DNA from: Pelomonas saccharophila_A
GTDB taxonomy: Bacteria; Pseudomonadota; Gammaproteobacteria; Burkholderiales; Burkholderiaceae_C
Assembly (NCBI RefSeq): GCF_031458095.1
Contig: NZ_JAVDXU010000002.1
Location: 1,116,001-1,180,000 of the forward strand
DNA: 64,000 nucleotides
Direction of reading: 5' to 3'
Shown: positions 1 through 8,006 of the stretch, piece after piece
How positions within the stretch are numbered: the stretch's first letter is position 1
Layout: each line of letters begins with the position of its first letter
Notes under the pieces: generated by a model
The model's database searches: none
The model's input: only the letters and a program-made list of their open reading frames with translations
Told to the model about the DNA's origin: nothing
Translations under genes and position numbers: made by a program

Positions 1-138
1 CTGCACGGCGCCGGCCATGGCGCGCTCGAAGCCCGCCACATCGGCCGACGCTGCGACCTGGCCGAGGCTGGACAGCGAGGCGCCCGCGCCGAGCTGCACG
101 TCCTGCACGGGCGCCGCGATGGCGAGGCCGGGTGTCAC
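1..138 (-). CDS. sctI: T3SS inner-rod protein SctI, 5' part only
   Basis: This is the first 46 codons of a leftward gene that runs off the window edge. It starts with GTG, and the start overlaps the stop of the needle gene as GTGA. The visible product is small and low in charge and contains the segment DVAGFERAMAGAVQ (residues 33-46). That segment resembles the phenylalanine-centred start of the conserved region in YscI/PrgJ inner-rod proteins. The main support is position: directly after the needle gene and after sctD, as in SPI-1 prgH-prgI-prgJ. The rod connects the needle to the export apparatus in the basal body. Family assignment is inferred because the diagnostic C-terminal helix lies outside the window. 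Confidence 0.55.
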   Translation of the reverse strand, partial: MTPGLAIAAPVQDVQLGAGASLSSLGQVAASADVAGFERAMAGAVQ

Positions 139-434
139 TGCTTGCGCGCCATGGTTTCGAGGGCGGAACCGACCGTTGACACGGCGGTGTGCGAGCTGCT
201 GGCCAGGAAGCTCATCTTCAGCGACATGGCGGTCAGCTCGGTCACGGCGGACGGCGTGTCGCCGCCGTTGTTCATCGCGTTGGACGCGGTCTCGATGTCG
301 CCGGCCTGCTTGTCCAGGGCCTTGCCCCAGGCGTCGGCCATGGCTTCGAACCAGGAGCCGCCGCCGTTGGTCTTGCCCCCCGTGGAACCGTTTACGGGGG
401 CGGCGGCGAGGGTGTTGAGAAGCGTGTTGGACAT
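135..434 (-). CDS. sctF: T3SS needle subunit SctF
   Basis: The product has 99 residues, slightly longer than the usual 70-90 of needle subunits. The N-terminal third is Gly/Ser/Asn-rich. Two helices follow, the second ending in SALETMARKQ (residues 90-99). The last 40 residues match the YscF/PrgI pattern: a P-A-x-x-x-x-L helix, then a Ser/Thr-rich stretch leading into a final amphipathic helix. An AGGAGA ribosome binding site lies 5 nt before the ATG. It sits between sctD and the rod gene, the needle slot of the prgHIJ order. It should polymerise outside the cell as the hollow needle. A related sequence recurs at the C terminus of the protein at 9488-10198. Homology is judged by eye from pattern and position. 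Confidence 0.66.
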   Translation of the reverse strand: MSNTLLNTLAAAPVNGSTGGKTNGGGSWFEAMADAWGKALDKQAGDIETASNAMNNGGDTPSAVTELTAMSLKMSFLASSSHTAVSTVGSALETMARKQ

Positions 435-479
435 GGGAGTCTCCTTTTGGGAGGGTTAGGGAGGGTTGGGGAAGCAGGG

Positions 480-1478
480 TCAGAGGGTCAGCCGCGTGCG
501 CTGGCCATCGCGTTCGACGACGACGGCGCGATCGGCGATCTCGACGACGCGATGGCCGCTGGGCAGCAGGGCGCCGCTGAAATAGCGGCTGCCATCGGCG
601 GTGATGAAGTAGGGGCTGTCGGCGTTGTCGATGACGGCGACGAGGCGCTTGGCCGGGTCGTCCGGTGGGGGAGCCGCCGCGGCGGCCACCACGGCGGGCG
701 GCTGGTTGTCCACGCGCAGGGCGGGCAGGCGGGCGATGTCGCGGCGGGCCGCGGCCGCGGCGGCCTGCACCTTGGCGGCGTCGCGCTCCTGGGTGTGCAG
801 CACCAGCTCGCCCTCGGGCGACCAGCTGGCCTTGGCGGCGATGCCGTAGAGGCGGAACACGTCGACGGCGCTGGCCAGCAGTTCGGGCGCCGTGCTGGGG
901 GGCGCGGCGGGCGTGGCGGCCTGGGCGGGCGGCACGACCTTGGCGACGACCTGGCCGGCCTCGCGCAAGGTGCCACCGCGCCAGGCGAGCGACGCGCCGC
1001 CGACGACCATGACCAGGCCCAGGGCCGTCAGCACGGCTTCGAGTACGGGGCGCGCCGCGGGCTTGGGGCTGGCCCGGCGCCTTGCGCTGGCCTCCTCGGG
1101 GTCGTCATGCAGGACCGGTTCGGGCCAGTAGTCCTGGTCGGCCGGGCCATAGGCCACGCGCGTGTCGCCGAGCTGCAGCGGCTGGCCGGGCGCCCAGGCA
1201 TGCACGGCGCTGCCCGGCGTCAGCGGCTGTTCGGCCAGCAGGGCCAGGCCGGCGATGAGTTGCAGGCCGACGCGGCCCGGGCCGGACGGCACGATGCGCA
1301 CCTGGAAGTCCACGTCGCTGGCGAGCAGGATGTCGGCGAACTGCGTGTCGGCCTGGTTGGCCGCGTTGAGGCCGCAGACCAGCAGGTCCTGCTGGGCGTC
1401 GAGCCGGGCACGCGCACCGGCCTGGCGGCCGGCGAGGACGCGCAGTTCCAGCGTCGAGGCAGGGAGGTGGGATTTCAT
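480..1478 (-). CDS. sctD: T3SS inner-membrane ring protein SctD
   Basis: This 332-residue single-pass membrane protein has the YscD/PrgH layout. A forkhead-associated-like cytoplasmic domain (about residues 8-112) comes first, then a Pro/Arg-rich linker, one membrane helix (about 145-166), and a periplasmic part with a ring-building-like fold (about 195-255) and a short C-terminal beta domain. SctD forms the outer of the two inner-membrane rings and joins the secretin to the cytoplasmic sorting platform. The gene starts 6 nt after the sctC stop and is followed after 45 nt by the needle gene. Sequence identity in this family is normally low, so the call rests on layout, length and operon position. 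Confidence 0.82.
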   Translation of the reverse strand: MKSHLPASTLELRVLAGRQAGARARLDAQQDLLVCGLNAANQADTQFADILLASDVDFQVRIVPSGPGRVGLQLIAGLALLAEQPLTPGSAVHAWAPGQPLQLGDTRVAYGPADQDYWPEPVLHDDPEEASARRRASPKPAARPVLEAVLTALGLVMVVGGASLAWRGGTLREAGQVVAKVVPPAQAATPAAPPSTAPELLASAVDVFRLYGIAAKASWSPEGELVLHTQERDAAKVQAAAAAARRDIARLPALRVDNQPPAVVAAAAAPPPDDPAKRLVAVIDNADSPYFITADGSRYFSGALLPSGHRVVEIADRAVVVERDGQRTRLTL

Positions 1479-1484
1479 GGCGGG

Positions 1485-3290
1485 CTACTCCTGCTGTGCA
1501 GCACCTTCGCCGCCGCTGCCCGATGCCGCCGGGGCGGCTGGGTTGGCGAGCGGTTGGCGGGCTCTTTCCATCACGTCGGCGGTGGCCTTGCTGCTGGCCA
1601 GGCGCGGCGTGATGAGGAACATGCGCTCGATGCGCTGGCCGCCCTTGCGCTGGGTCTTGAAGAGGTTGCCCAGCAGCGGGATGTCGCCCAGCACGGGCAC
1701 CTTGTCGACGCCGGCCGTCGAGCTGTCGCGCACCATGCCGCCGATCAGCAGGCTTTCGCCTTCGGAGATCAGGGCCTGGGTGTTGATGCCCGAGCGCTCG
1801 ACGATGGGCAGGTTGTCCACGCTCTGGCCGGTCAGGCCGCCGTCCTCGATCTGCACCAGCAGCTTGATGCGGGCCGGCTCGTCGCCCTCCTTGAACACAT
1901 GGGGCGTGACGCGCAGCCGCGTGCCGGCCGTGACGTTGAAGAGGTCGACGTCCTCGCGGCCGGCGACGCGCACGTAATAGGTCGAGCTGTTGTCGAACAC
2001 CGCCTCGACGTTGGACAGCGTGACGACCTGCGGGCTGCTGACGACCTTGGCGGCGCCATCGCTTTGCAGCGCCGTGATGCGGGCGACGAAGGGGTAGCGG
2101 TCGCCGATGACGGCGGAGATGACGCCGCCCTTGGCCGCGGGCGTCGGGTCGACCTGGCCGTTGAGGCGGTTGTCGCTGGCCGTGCCGTTGCCGAACATCA
2201 GGCTGGACAGGCCGTGGTTGTAGCGCCAGTTGATGCCGAGCTCGCGCATGCGGTCGGTGTTGATGTCGATGATGGTGGCCTCGATCTCCAGCGACTGGGG
2301 TTCGACGTCCAGCGACTTGATCAGGGCGGCATAGCGGTCCAGCCGCTCGGGCAGGTCACGCACGATGACGGCGTTCAGGCGCGGGTCGGCCTCGATGCGC
2401 GGCGCGAAGTCGGGCGGCGCCGGCGGCTCGGCGGCCTCGGGCTGGCCATAGCCGACCTGCGTGAGGGCGGCCACCAGGGTGTCGGTGCCGCGCACGGGCG
2501 GCGCCGCTTCGTCGACCAACCCCAGCGTGGTCGTGTTGCGCATGGCGCCACCGCGAACGCGCTGGCTGCCCTGGGCCCGCGTCGGGTCGCTGCTGACGGC
2601 GGCGGCGCGCGCCTTGCCGGGCTGGCCCACCAAGGAGCGCAGGATGCTGGCCACGCCGGGCAGGGTGGTCTGCTGGCCGCCGAAGCTCATCGGCACGTCC
2701 TGGGCCCAGGCATAGCGCAGATAGAAGATGCGGTAGTCGGGCAGGGGCTGTGCCTGTTGGGCCGGCGCCCAGGACTTCATGGCCACGGCCGTCGTGCCGG
2801 GCCGCACCTGGCGCACCAGCTCGTCGACCTGTTGCACGAAGCGCCGCGCGCCCACGGCCAGCAGGGCGCCGTCGTCGCCGAATTTCAAGGTGTTGCGCGC
2901 ATCGGGCAGTTGCAGGGCCTGAGCGGCACGCTGCACCTGGGCGGCGGCGGCGGGTGTCAGCAGATAGCTGCGCGTCTGGGTCTCGCCGGCCGGCGCGATA
3001 TAGAGCACGCCGCCGTCGTAGTAGCTCAGCAGGTTGTAGGCGCGGCCGAGGTCGCGCAGCAGCTTGGCCGGCGTGCCCTCGAAGCGGCCATTGACCTGGC
3101 CCTGCAGGCCGGTGGCGACGACGGGGATGTCGCTGCCCGAGAACAGGCCCTGCAGGAACTGCTCGATGGGCTGGTCGCGCGCCTCCAGCTTGACGGGGCG
3201 CAGGCCTTCCGGCAGCGGCGCGGCCGAGAGGGGCATAGCTTGGGCCAGCAGCAGCGAGGTGGCGGCCGCGATCTTGAGTGAGGTGGTCAT
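1485..3290 (-). CDS. sctC: T3SS outer-membrane secretin SctC
   Basis: The 601-residue product has an N-terminal signal peptide (MTTSLKIAAATSLLLAQA, then a small-residue cleavage site). N0/N1-type periplasmic domains and a long linker follow. The C-terminal secretin core contains the hallmark VPVLGDIPLLGNLF, preceded by a GESLLIGGM segment. It forms the outer-membrane pore of the injectisome. The ATG at 3290 was chosen because it forms an ATGA overlap with the sctV stop and opens directly into the signal peptide; a longer upstream reading lacks an export signal. It ends in a Ser/Gly/Glu tail. No pilotin gene was recognised in the window. Confidence 0.95.
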   Translation of the reverse strand: MTTSLKIAAATSLLLAQAMPLSAAPLPEGLRPVKLEARDQPIEQFLQGLFSGSDIPVVATGLQGQVNGRFEGTPAKLLRDLGRAYNLLSYYDGGVLYIAPAGETQTRSYLLTPAAAAQVQRAAQALQLPDARNTLKFGDDGALLAVGARRFVQQVDELVRQVRPGTTAVAMKSWAPAQQAQPLPDYRIFYLRYAWAQDVPMSFGGQQTTLPGVASILRSLVGQPGKARAAAVSSDPTRAQGSQRVRGGAMRNTTTLGLVDEAAPPVRGTDTLVAALTQVGYGQPEAAEPPAPPDFAPRIEADPRLNAVIVRDLPERLDRYAALIKSLDVEPQSLEIEATIIDINTDRMRELGINWRYNHGLSSLMFGNGTASDNRLNGQVDPTPAAKGGVISAVIGDRYPFVARITALQSDGAAKVVSSPQVVTLSNVEAVFDNSSTYYVRVAGREDVDLFNVTAGTRLRVTPHVFKEGDEPARIKLLVQIEDGGLTGQSVDNLPIVERSGINTQALISEGESLLIGGMVRDSSTAGVDKVPVLGDIPLLGNLFKTQRKGGQRIERMFLITPRLASSKATADVMERARQPLANPAAPAASGSGGEGAAQQE

Positions 3291-5266
3291 GCGGCGAGCA
3301 GCGCGGCCTGGTGGGATGGCGCGTCCAGGCTGGGTGGAGGCAGGTGAAGCAGCGGCGTCAGCCGCAGCGTCGGCAGCAGTTCGTGGAAGGACAGCACCGG
3401 CGTGTCGAAGCACTCGTTCTCGATGAGCTTGCGCAGATGCCAGCGCAGGTCGACGGCGCAGACCAGGGCCTGCGGGCGCAGCGCCTGGACCTGGGCCTGC
3501 ACCTCGGCGGCGAACTGGCGGGCCACGTCGGGCGAGATGGCGAGCTGGGTCACGCCGCCGCTGACATGCAGGTTCTGGCGCATCAGGGCTTCGAGCTCGG
3601 GCGACAGCAGCAGGGCCTGCAGCTCGCCGCTGGGGCAGACGCGGTGGTGGGTCTGGCGGCGCAGCGCGATGCGCGTCATCTCCGTCAGGGCCTGCACATC
3701 CTTCTCGCGCTGGCTGGCATCGGCCAGCGCCTCGAGGATGTCGCGCAGATTGCGGATGGAGACCTCCTCGGCCACGAGGCGGCGCAGCACCTCGGTGACC
3801 TTCTGCACCGGCAGGGCCCGCAGCACTTCCTTGACGACGTCGGCCAGCTCGCCTTGGGCGCGGGTCAGCAGCTCGCTGGTCTCCTGGATGCCGATGAACA
3901 GCGATGCGTTGCGGCGCAGGGCCTGGCGGACCTGGTCGGCCAGCCGCTGCGGGTCGTTGCTGTCCGGCTCGCCCTCGGACAGGGGCACCTCATGGGCCAG
4001 CAGCCGCCAGCCGCTGCGACCCAGCCGCCCATGCAGGGCCAGGCGCGGCAGCGGCAGGCCCTGGTCGAGCTGCAGCTCGTCCAGCATGGCCTCGATGGCC
4101 CGCGTGACGGCCAGGCCGCCATCGGCCAGCAGGGGCTGGGGCAGCTCCAGCAGCAGCGGCACCGAGGGGCGCACGCGCGGCTGGGCCGTCTTCAGCGCGC
4201 TGGGCTCGGGGTGGCGGCGCTTGGGGCCGAGGGCGGGCAGGTGTCCGGTCATCCAATCGCGGCCCCAGGGCGTCAACAGCACGCCGGCCGCGCCGAAGAC
4301 CAGGGCCAGCGCGCCGAAGACCAGCGGCGGGAAGCCCGGCACCGCAGCCAGCAGCAGGCAGATGCCGGCGGCCATCATGTGCACGCGCGGCTTGGCGCCG
4401 AGCTGCTTGCGGATGGCGTCGCCGAGGTGGCGGTCGTTCTCGTCGTCGTTGGTGCGCGTGACCAGCAGGCCTGCGGCCATCGCGCCGAGCAGGGCCGGGA
4501 TCTGCGCCACCATGCCCTCGCCGATGGACAGGATGGAGTAGCGGTGCACGGCGTCGGCCATGGACAGGTCCTGCTGCAGCACGCCGATGGCCAGGCCGCC
4601 GAGCAGGTTGATGAGGATGATGACGATGCCGGCGATGGCGTCGCCCTTGACGAACTTCATCGCGCCGTCGAGGCTGCCGTGCAGCTTGCTCTCCAGCTCC
4701 AGCGTGCGCCGGCGCCGCTTGGCCTCGTCCTTGTCGATGAGGCCGGAGCGCAGGTCGGAGTCGATGGACAGCTGCTTGCCCGGCATGGCGTCCAGCGAGA
4801 AGCGCGCCGCCACCTCGGCCACGCGCTCGGCGCCCTTGGCGATGACGATGAACTGCACCACCGTGATGATGAGGAAGACCACCAGGCCCACGACCAGGTT
4901 GCCGCCCGCCACCATCTTGCCGAAGGTGGCGATGATGTGGCCGCCATCGGCATGCAGCAGGATCAGCCGCGTCGTCGCGATGGACAGGGCCAGGCGGAAC
5001 AGCGTCGTCATCAACAGCACGCTGGGGAAGACCGAGAACTCCAGCGGCCCGGCCACATAGACGGCGATCAGGATCAGCACCAGGCCCGAGGCGATGTTGA
5101 CGGCCACCAGCAGGTCGATCAGCCACAACGGCAGCGGCAGCACCATCAGCGCGACGATGGCGACGATGCCGGCGACCAGGAAGAGGTCGCTGAAGCGGGC
5201 GATCAGGCCCTCGCGCGGCCGATCGGCCGCGGCGAAGTAGCCCGAGAGGCCTTCGCGCGTGCTCAT
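3287..5266 (-). CDS. sctV: T3SS export-gate protein SctV
   Basis: This is a FHIPEP-family export-gate component of 659 residues, close to the usual 660-700. Several hydrophobic segments occupy about residues 28-330. The conserved cytoplasmic loop FSLDAMPGKQ (156-165) is followed by the DEAKRRR stretch. The second half is the soluble domain that forms a nonameric ring and receives chaperone-substrate complexes. The start overlaps the transglycosylase stop as ATGA, and the end overlaps sctC the same way, so the three genes are likely translated in a coupled manner. The chain begins STREGLSGYF and shows no flagellar context around it. It is assigned to the virulence-type rather than the flagellar branch (FlhA) because secretin and SctD genes adjoin it. 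Confidence 0.96.
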   Translation of the reverse strand: MSTREGLSGYFAAADRPREGLIARFSDLFLVAGIVAIVALMVLPLPLWLIDLLVAVNIASGLVLILIAVYVAGPLEFSVFPSVLLMTTLFRLALSIATTRLILLHADGGHIIATFGKMVAGGNLVVGLVVFLIITVVQFIVIAKGAERVAEVAARFSLDAMPGKQLSIDSDLRSGLIDKDEAKRRRRTLELESKLHGSLDGAMKFVKGDAIAGIVIILINLLGGLAIGVLQQDLSMADAVHRYSILSIGEGMVAQIPALLGAMAAGLLVTRTNDDENDRHLGDAIRKQLGAKPRVHMMAAGICLLLAAVPGFPPLVFGALALVFGAAGVLLTPWGRDWMTGHLPALGPKRRHPEPSALKTAQPRVRPSVPLLLELPQPLLADGGLAVTRAIEAMLDELQLDQGLPLPRLALHGRLGRSGWRLLAHEVPLSEGEPDSNDPQRLADQVRQALRRNASLFIGIQETSELLTRAQGELADVVKEVLRALPVQKVTEVLRRLVAEEVSIRNLRDILEALADASQREKDVQALTEMTRIALRRQTHHRVCPSGELQALLLSPELEALMRQNLHVSGGVTQLAISPDVARQFAAEVQAQVQALRPQALVCAVDLRWHLRKLIENECFDTPVLSFHELLPTLRLTPLLHLPPPSLDAPSHQAALLAA

Positions 5267-6003
5267 GCCTGCGCTCCGAAGCGGCGCCGCAGTTCGGCGT
5301 AGACGGCCATCACGTCGCGCACATAGGCCTGGGTCTCGGCAAAGGGCGGCACGCGCCGGCCGTGGCGTTCGACAGCGCCCTCGCCGGCGTTGTAGGCCGC
5401 CAGCACCAGGCGCAGGTCATTGCCAAAGCGGGCCTGCAACTGCTTCAGGTAGCGGGCCGAGGCTTCGAGATTGGCTTCAGGCGTCAGCAGCTCCCGCTCC
5501 GCGTTGGCCACGCCCAGGCCGCGGCCGGTGGCCGGCATGACCTGCATCAAGCCCCGCGCACCGGCCGGCGAGACGGCCTGGCTCTGGTGGCGGGACTCGA
5601 TGTGGGCCAGGGCATGCAGCAGCAGGGGATCGATGTCGTGCCGCTGGGCCACCTCGGCCATCAGCGGTGCCAGGGCGCGGATGCGGGCCTGGCCGGCGGC
5701 GTCCCGGCTGGTCGGCGCCGGCTCCGACGCTGCCACCCGACGCGGCGGGGTGGGGGCTTGAGGGGTTTCGACAGCCACGGGTTCGGGCTCGATCACCGCG
5801 GTGCTGGTCGATGGCGTGCGCACGAGGGTGGCCAGGCACAGCTTCTGCGCCAGCGCGAAGCCGCCGGCGCCTGCATCGGGCGCGGCGTCCAGCAAGGCTT
5901 CAGCCGAAAGGGATGGGCAGTTTGGCGCCGCTTGGGCGCCCAGCATGCCAACACCTAACGATGCGGTCGCCATGACCTGGCAGATCCGTTGAAGTTCGAA
6001 CAC
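5263..6003 (-). CDS. T3SS-associated lytic transglycosylase
   Basis: This is a 246-residue exported muramidase-type enzyme with a GTG start at 6003 behind GGGAAG. An N-terminal signal-like region is followed by a Pro-rich linker (about residues 65-100) and a C-terminal SLT domain. The catalytic Glu is E136 in the sequence HIES. Downstream lie the GLMQVMPATG motif and the AAYNAGEGAV motif typical of family 1 transglycosylases. It cleaves peptidoglycan and probably opens the wall for the injectisome, as IpgF, IagB and HpaH do. It is the first gene of the leftward operon and overlaps sctV by 4 nt. Having the enzyme at the head of the operon, directly upstream of sctV, is less usual than a position at the end. 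Confidence 0.9.
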   Translation of the reverse strand: MFELQRICQVMATASLGVGMLGAQAAPNCPSLSAEALLDAAPDAGAGGFALAQKLCLATLVRTPSTSTAVIEPEPVAVETPQAPTPPRRVAASEPAPTSRDAAGQARIRALAPLMAEVAQRHDIDPLLLHALAHIESRHQSQAVSPAGARGLMQVMPATGRGLGVANAERELLTPEANLEASARYLKQLQARFGNDLRLVLAAYNAGEGAVERHGRRVPPFAETQAYVRDVMAVYAELRRRFGAQA

Positions 6004-6314
6004 CTTGTCTTCCCTGTTTTCCGAACCGGGCGGACTATGCGGGCAAGGTCACCTGCCAGGTTGACGGTTGCAAGTAGACGTAACTGACTGACCAGTAGAC
6101 ATTGCTCCTTTGTATGCAAGCCACCTCCCCCCACGTTTACGCGTGGAAACATCTGCTGCACCGCGGCATCCGCGGACCGGGCATCGTTCGCTCCCACAGC
6201 GCCTGACCACCCCTGCTACCAGTGGCGTGGACAGCCCCCTAGAAATAGGTCGGCGCTGCAAACAAGTTTTCACAAACCCCGTTTGCACCCCCTAGAAATA
6301 GGTGTTAGGGAGCC
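6004..6314. promoter_or_regulatory. Divergent T3SS promoter region
   Basis: This 311-bp gene-free stretch separates the leftward transglycosylase-sctVCDFI operon from rightward sctU. It is less GC-rich than its neighbours, for example around 6060-6115. It must hold the promoters of both arms. The heptamer AGTAGAC occurs twice about 22 bp apart (near 6070 and 6092), and a 16-bp dyad occurs twice near sctU. No convincing hrp-type PIP box or sigma-54 GG-N10-GC element was seen. Short leftward open frames here show no coding character. Confidence 0.6.
6235..6303 (+). promoter_or_regulatory. Two copies of a 16-bp dyad upstream of sctU
   Basis: CCCCCTAGAAATAGGT occurs at 6235-6250 and again, identical in all 16 bases, at 6288-6303. 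Each copy contains the inverted repeat CCTA-GAAA-TAGG. The starts are 53 bp apart, about five helical turns, so a dimeric regulator could bind both on one face. The second copy ends 11 nt before the sctU ATG, where binding would block transcription or ribosome access. Function is inferred from sequence symmetry and place only. Confidence 0.6.
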
Positions 6315-7517
6315 ATGGCCGAAGACAGCGGCGACAAGACCGAACAACCCACAGCCAAGCGCCTGCTGGACGCCCGCAAGAAGGGCGACATCGCCAAGGG
6401 CAAGGAGCTGACGAGCACGGCGACGCTGCTCGTCTGGCTCGTGATGGGTGCGTTATGCCTGCGCCTGGGTGCCGAGCGTGCCGCGGCCCTGTGCGAGGGC
6501 CTGTTCGCGCGCATCTCGGCGGGCTGGCGCGAGGAGGGCTTCGGCCATGTCGCGGCCCTGCTCGGCTGGCAGAGCGTCGAGCTGGTCGTGCTGCTGGTGG
6601 CCCTGCTGGTCATCCCGGTGGCGGCACTGGGCACGCTGGTGGAGTTCCTGCAGGCCGGGCCGGTGCTGGCCTTCGAGAAGGTGGCGCCCAAGCTGGAGCA
6701 CCTGAATCCGGCCGAGGGCCTCAAGCGCATGTTCTCGCTGGACAACCTGGTCGAGCTGCTCAAGGGCATCCTGAAGACGGCCCTGCTGCTGGGCATTGGC
6801 TGGGCCGTGGCGCGCGCGCTGCTGCCCGACGCGATGCGCCTGGCCTCGGGCCTGGACCGCCCCATCCAGCACCTCGGCGGCCTGGTCTGGGAAGGCACGG
6901 TCAAGACCCTGGCCTGGACGGTGGGCGTGTTCTTCGGCGTGGCCTTCCTCGACACCGTCTGGACCAAGCACCGCTTCACGAAAAAGCTGCGCATGAGCAT
7001 GCGCGACATCAAGCAGGAGATGAAGGAGAGCGAGGGCGACCCGCATCTGAAGCAGCAGCGCAAGCAGGCCCATGCCGAGTGGAGCCAGCGCAACCAGCAG
7101 GCTGCGGCGCGCGGCGCCAATGCCCTGGTCGTCAACCCGACCCATGTGGCGATTGCCATCGACTTCGAACCCGGCCGCTGCCCCGTGCCCACGGTCAGCG
7201 CCAAGGGCGAGGACCATGTCGCCCGCGCCATGCGCGAGGCCGCCGAAGAGGCCGGCGTGCCCATCGTGCGCAACGTGCCGCTGGCGCGCGAGCTGCTCGC
7301 GCGCTGCGAGGAGGGCGAGGTCGTCCCCCCCGATCTCTTCGACGTGCTGGCCGAGGTCATCGTCTGGGCCGAGGGCGTGCGCGAGCAGCTCAAGTGGGAG
7401 GCCGCACGTGCCGACCCGCATCAGCGCGACAGCGTGGCCAGCGAACCGCCACGCGCGCGGCCGGCACCGGGCGAAGACCTGACCCGCCACCCTGACGTGG
7501 ACCCGCGCGTGACATGA
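6315..7517 (+). CDS. sctU: T3SS export-switch protein SctU
   Basis: This is a FlhB/YscU-family protein of 400 residues, somewhat longer than the usual 350-360 because of a basic, Pro-rich C-terminal extension (about 360-400). It opens with the family signature AEDSGDKTEQPTAKRL. Four membrane helices lie between about 33 and 215. The cytoplasmic domain contains the self-cleaving NPTH motif (N274-H277) in LVVNPTHVAIAI. Cleavage between Asn and Pro switches export from early (rod and needle) to later substrates. A GGGAG lies just ahead of the ATG. It heads the rightward operon, divergent from the sctV operon. Confidence 0.96.
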   Translation: MAEDSGDKTEQPTAKRLLDARKKGDIAKGKELTSTATLLVWLVMGALCLRLGAERAAALCEGLFARISAGWREEGFGHVAALLGWQSVELVVLLVALLVIPVAALGTLVEFLQAGPVLAFEKVAPKLEHLNPAEGLKRMFSLDNLVELLKGILKTALLLGIGWAVARALLPDAMRLASGLDRPIQHLGGLVWEGTVKTLAWTVGVFFGVAFLDTVWTKHRFTKKLRMSMRDIKQEMKESEGDPHLKQQRKQAHAEWSQRNQQAAARGANALVVNPTHVAIAIDFEPGRCPVPTVSAKGEDHVARAMREAAEEAGVPIVRNVPLARELLARCEEGEVVPPDLFDVLAEVIVWAEGVREQLKWEAARADPHQRDSVASEPPRARPAPGEDLTRHPDVDPRVT

Positions 7518-7563
7518 AGCTGCCCCCCACCCAACCTCGCATCGCTGAACGCGAGCGAGTCCG

Positions 7564-7660
7564 GTCGACCCCCCAAGGGGGTGGCGATGCTCGCGGCATC
7601 AAGCCGCGAGCACATCGCCAGCCGGGCCGGCTTGGGAGCGGCCCTGCGCTCGGCCCGCAA
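7564..7660 (+). repeat. Dispersed palindromic repeat, copy A
   Basis: This is a GC-rich element of about 97 bp between sctU and the FliO-like gene. Its core is a perfect 9-bp stem GCTCGCGGC/GCCGCGAGC around a 5-nt loop (7588-7610). A GCCGGGCCGGC stretch and GCGCTCGGCCCG at the right end follow. The reverse complement is nearly the same as 56722-56842 and similar to parts of 48181-48450. It has no coding role here and resembles REP-type elements. Confidence 0.8.
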
Positions 7661-7712
7661 ATGCACCGTTTCACATGGCCCGGAGGGCGCGTTCGCGTCA
7701 CGGACGACTGAC

Positions 7713-8006
7713 ATGCAGGAACTGATGCTCAACCTCGCCAGCACCCTGGTCGCCCTGGCTTTCGTGCTGCTGCTGGCCTGGGTGTTGATCCGCGGCTGGC
7801 GGCGCCTGCAGAACCTGGGCGGCGCCAAGCCGCTGGACGATGGCGATGCCCTGCGCTTCGTGCGGGCCCTGCCCGTCGGCGCGCGCGAGCGCGTCGTGCT
7901 GCTGGACCATGCCGGCGAGCGCTGGATGCTGGGCGTCACCGCCGGCGGCATCAGCGTGCTGGCGCGCTGGCCGCAGGCCGGGACACCGCCGGAGCGCCAG
8001 CCATGA
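7713..8006 (+). CDS. FliO-like export-apparatus assembly protein
   Basis: This is a 97-residue single-pass membrane protein. It has a short N terminus, one membrane helix (about residues 6-26), a basic RGWRRL border, and a small cytoplasmic domain with the FliO-type pattern: a LPVGARERVVLL strand, then ERWMLGVTAGGISVL. In flagella, FliO helps assemble the FliP-FliQ-FliR export gate. The injectisome equivalents (SctRST) normally manage without it, so a FliO-like gene after sctU is notable. The ATG at 7713 was chosen because any further upstream reading passes through the palindromic repeat. It overlaps the next gene by ATGA. The FliO call rests on pattern rather than measured similarity. Confidence 0.66.
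   Translation: MQELMLNLASTLVALAFVLLLAWVLIRGWRRLQNLGGAKPLDDGDALRFVRALPVGARERVVLLDHAGERWMLGVTAGGISVLARWPQAGTPPERQP

Noticed and set aside
189..5302. Very long rightward open frames opposite sctD, sctC and sctV
   Set aside because: They are antisense shadows created by high GC at third codon positions. Their composition is unlike real protein, and the opposite strand has clear T3SS families.
5955..6288. Short leftward frames in the T3SS divergent region
   Set aside because: No ribosome binding site, no motif, and they overlap the promoter region and the 16-bp dyads.
6004..6314. PIP box or hrp box in the T3SS divergent region
   Set aside because: TTCGC-N15-TTCGC and GGAACC-N16-CCAC patterns were looked for and not found.
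7581..7712. N-terminal extension of the FliO-like protein by 44 codons
   Set aside because: The extension is encoded by the palindromic repeat; the ATG at 7713 gives the usual short N terminus before the membrane helix.
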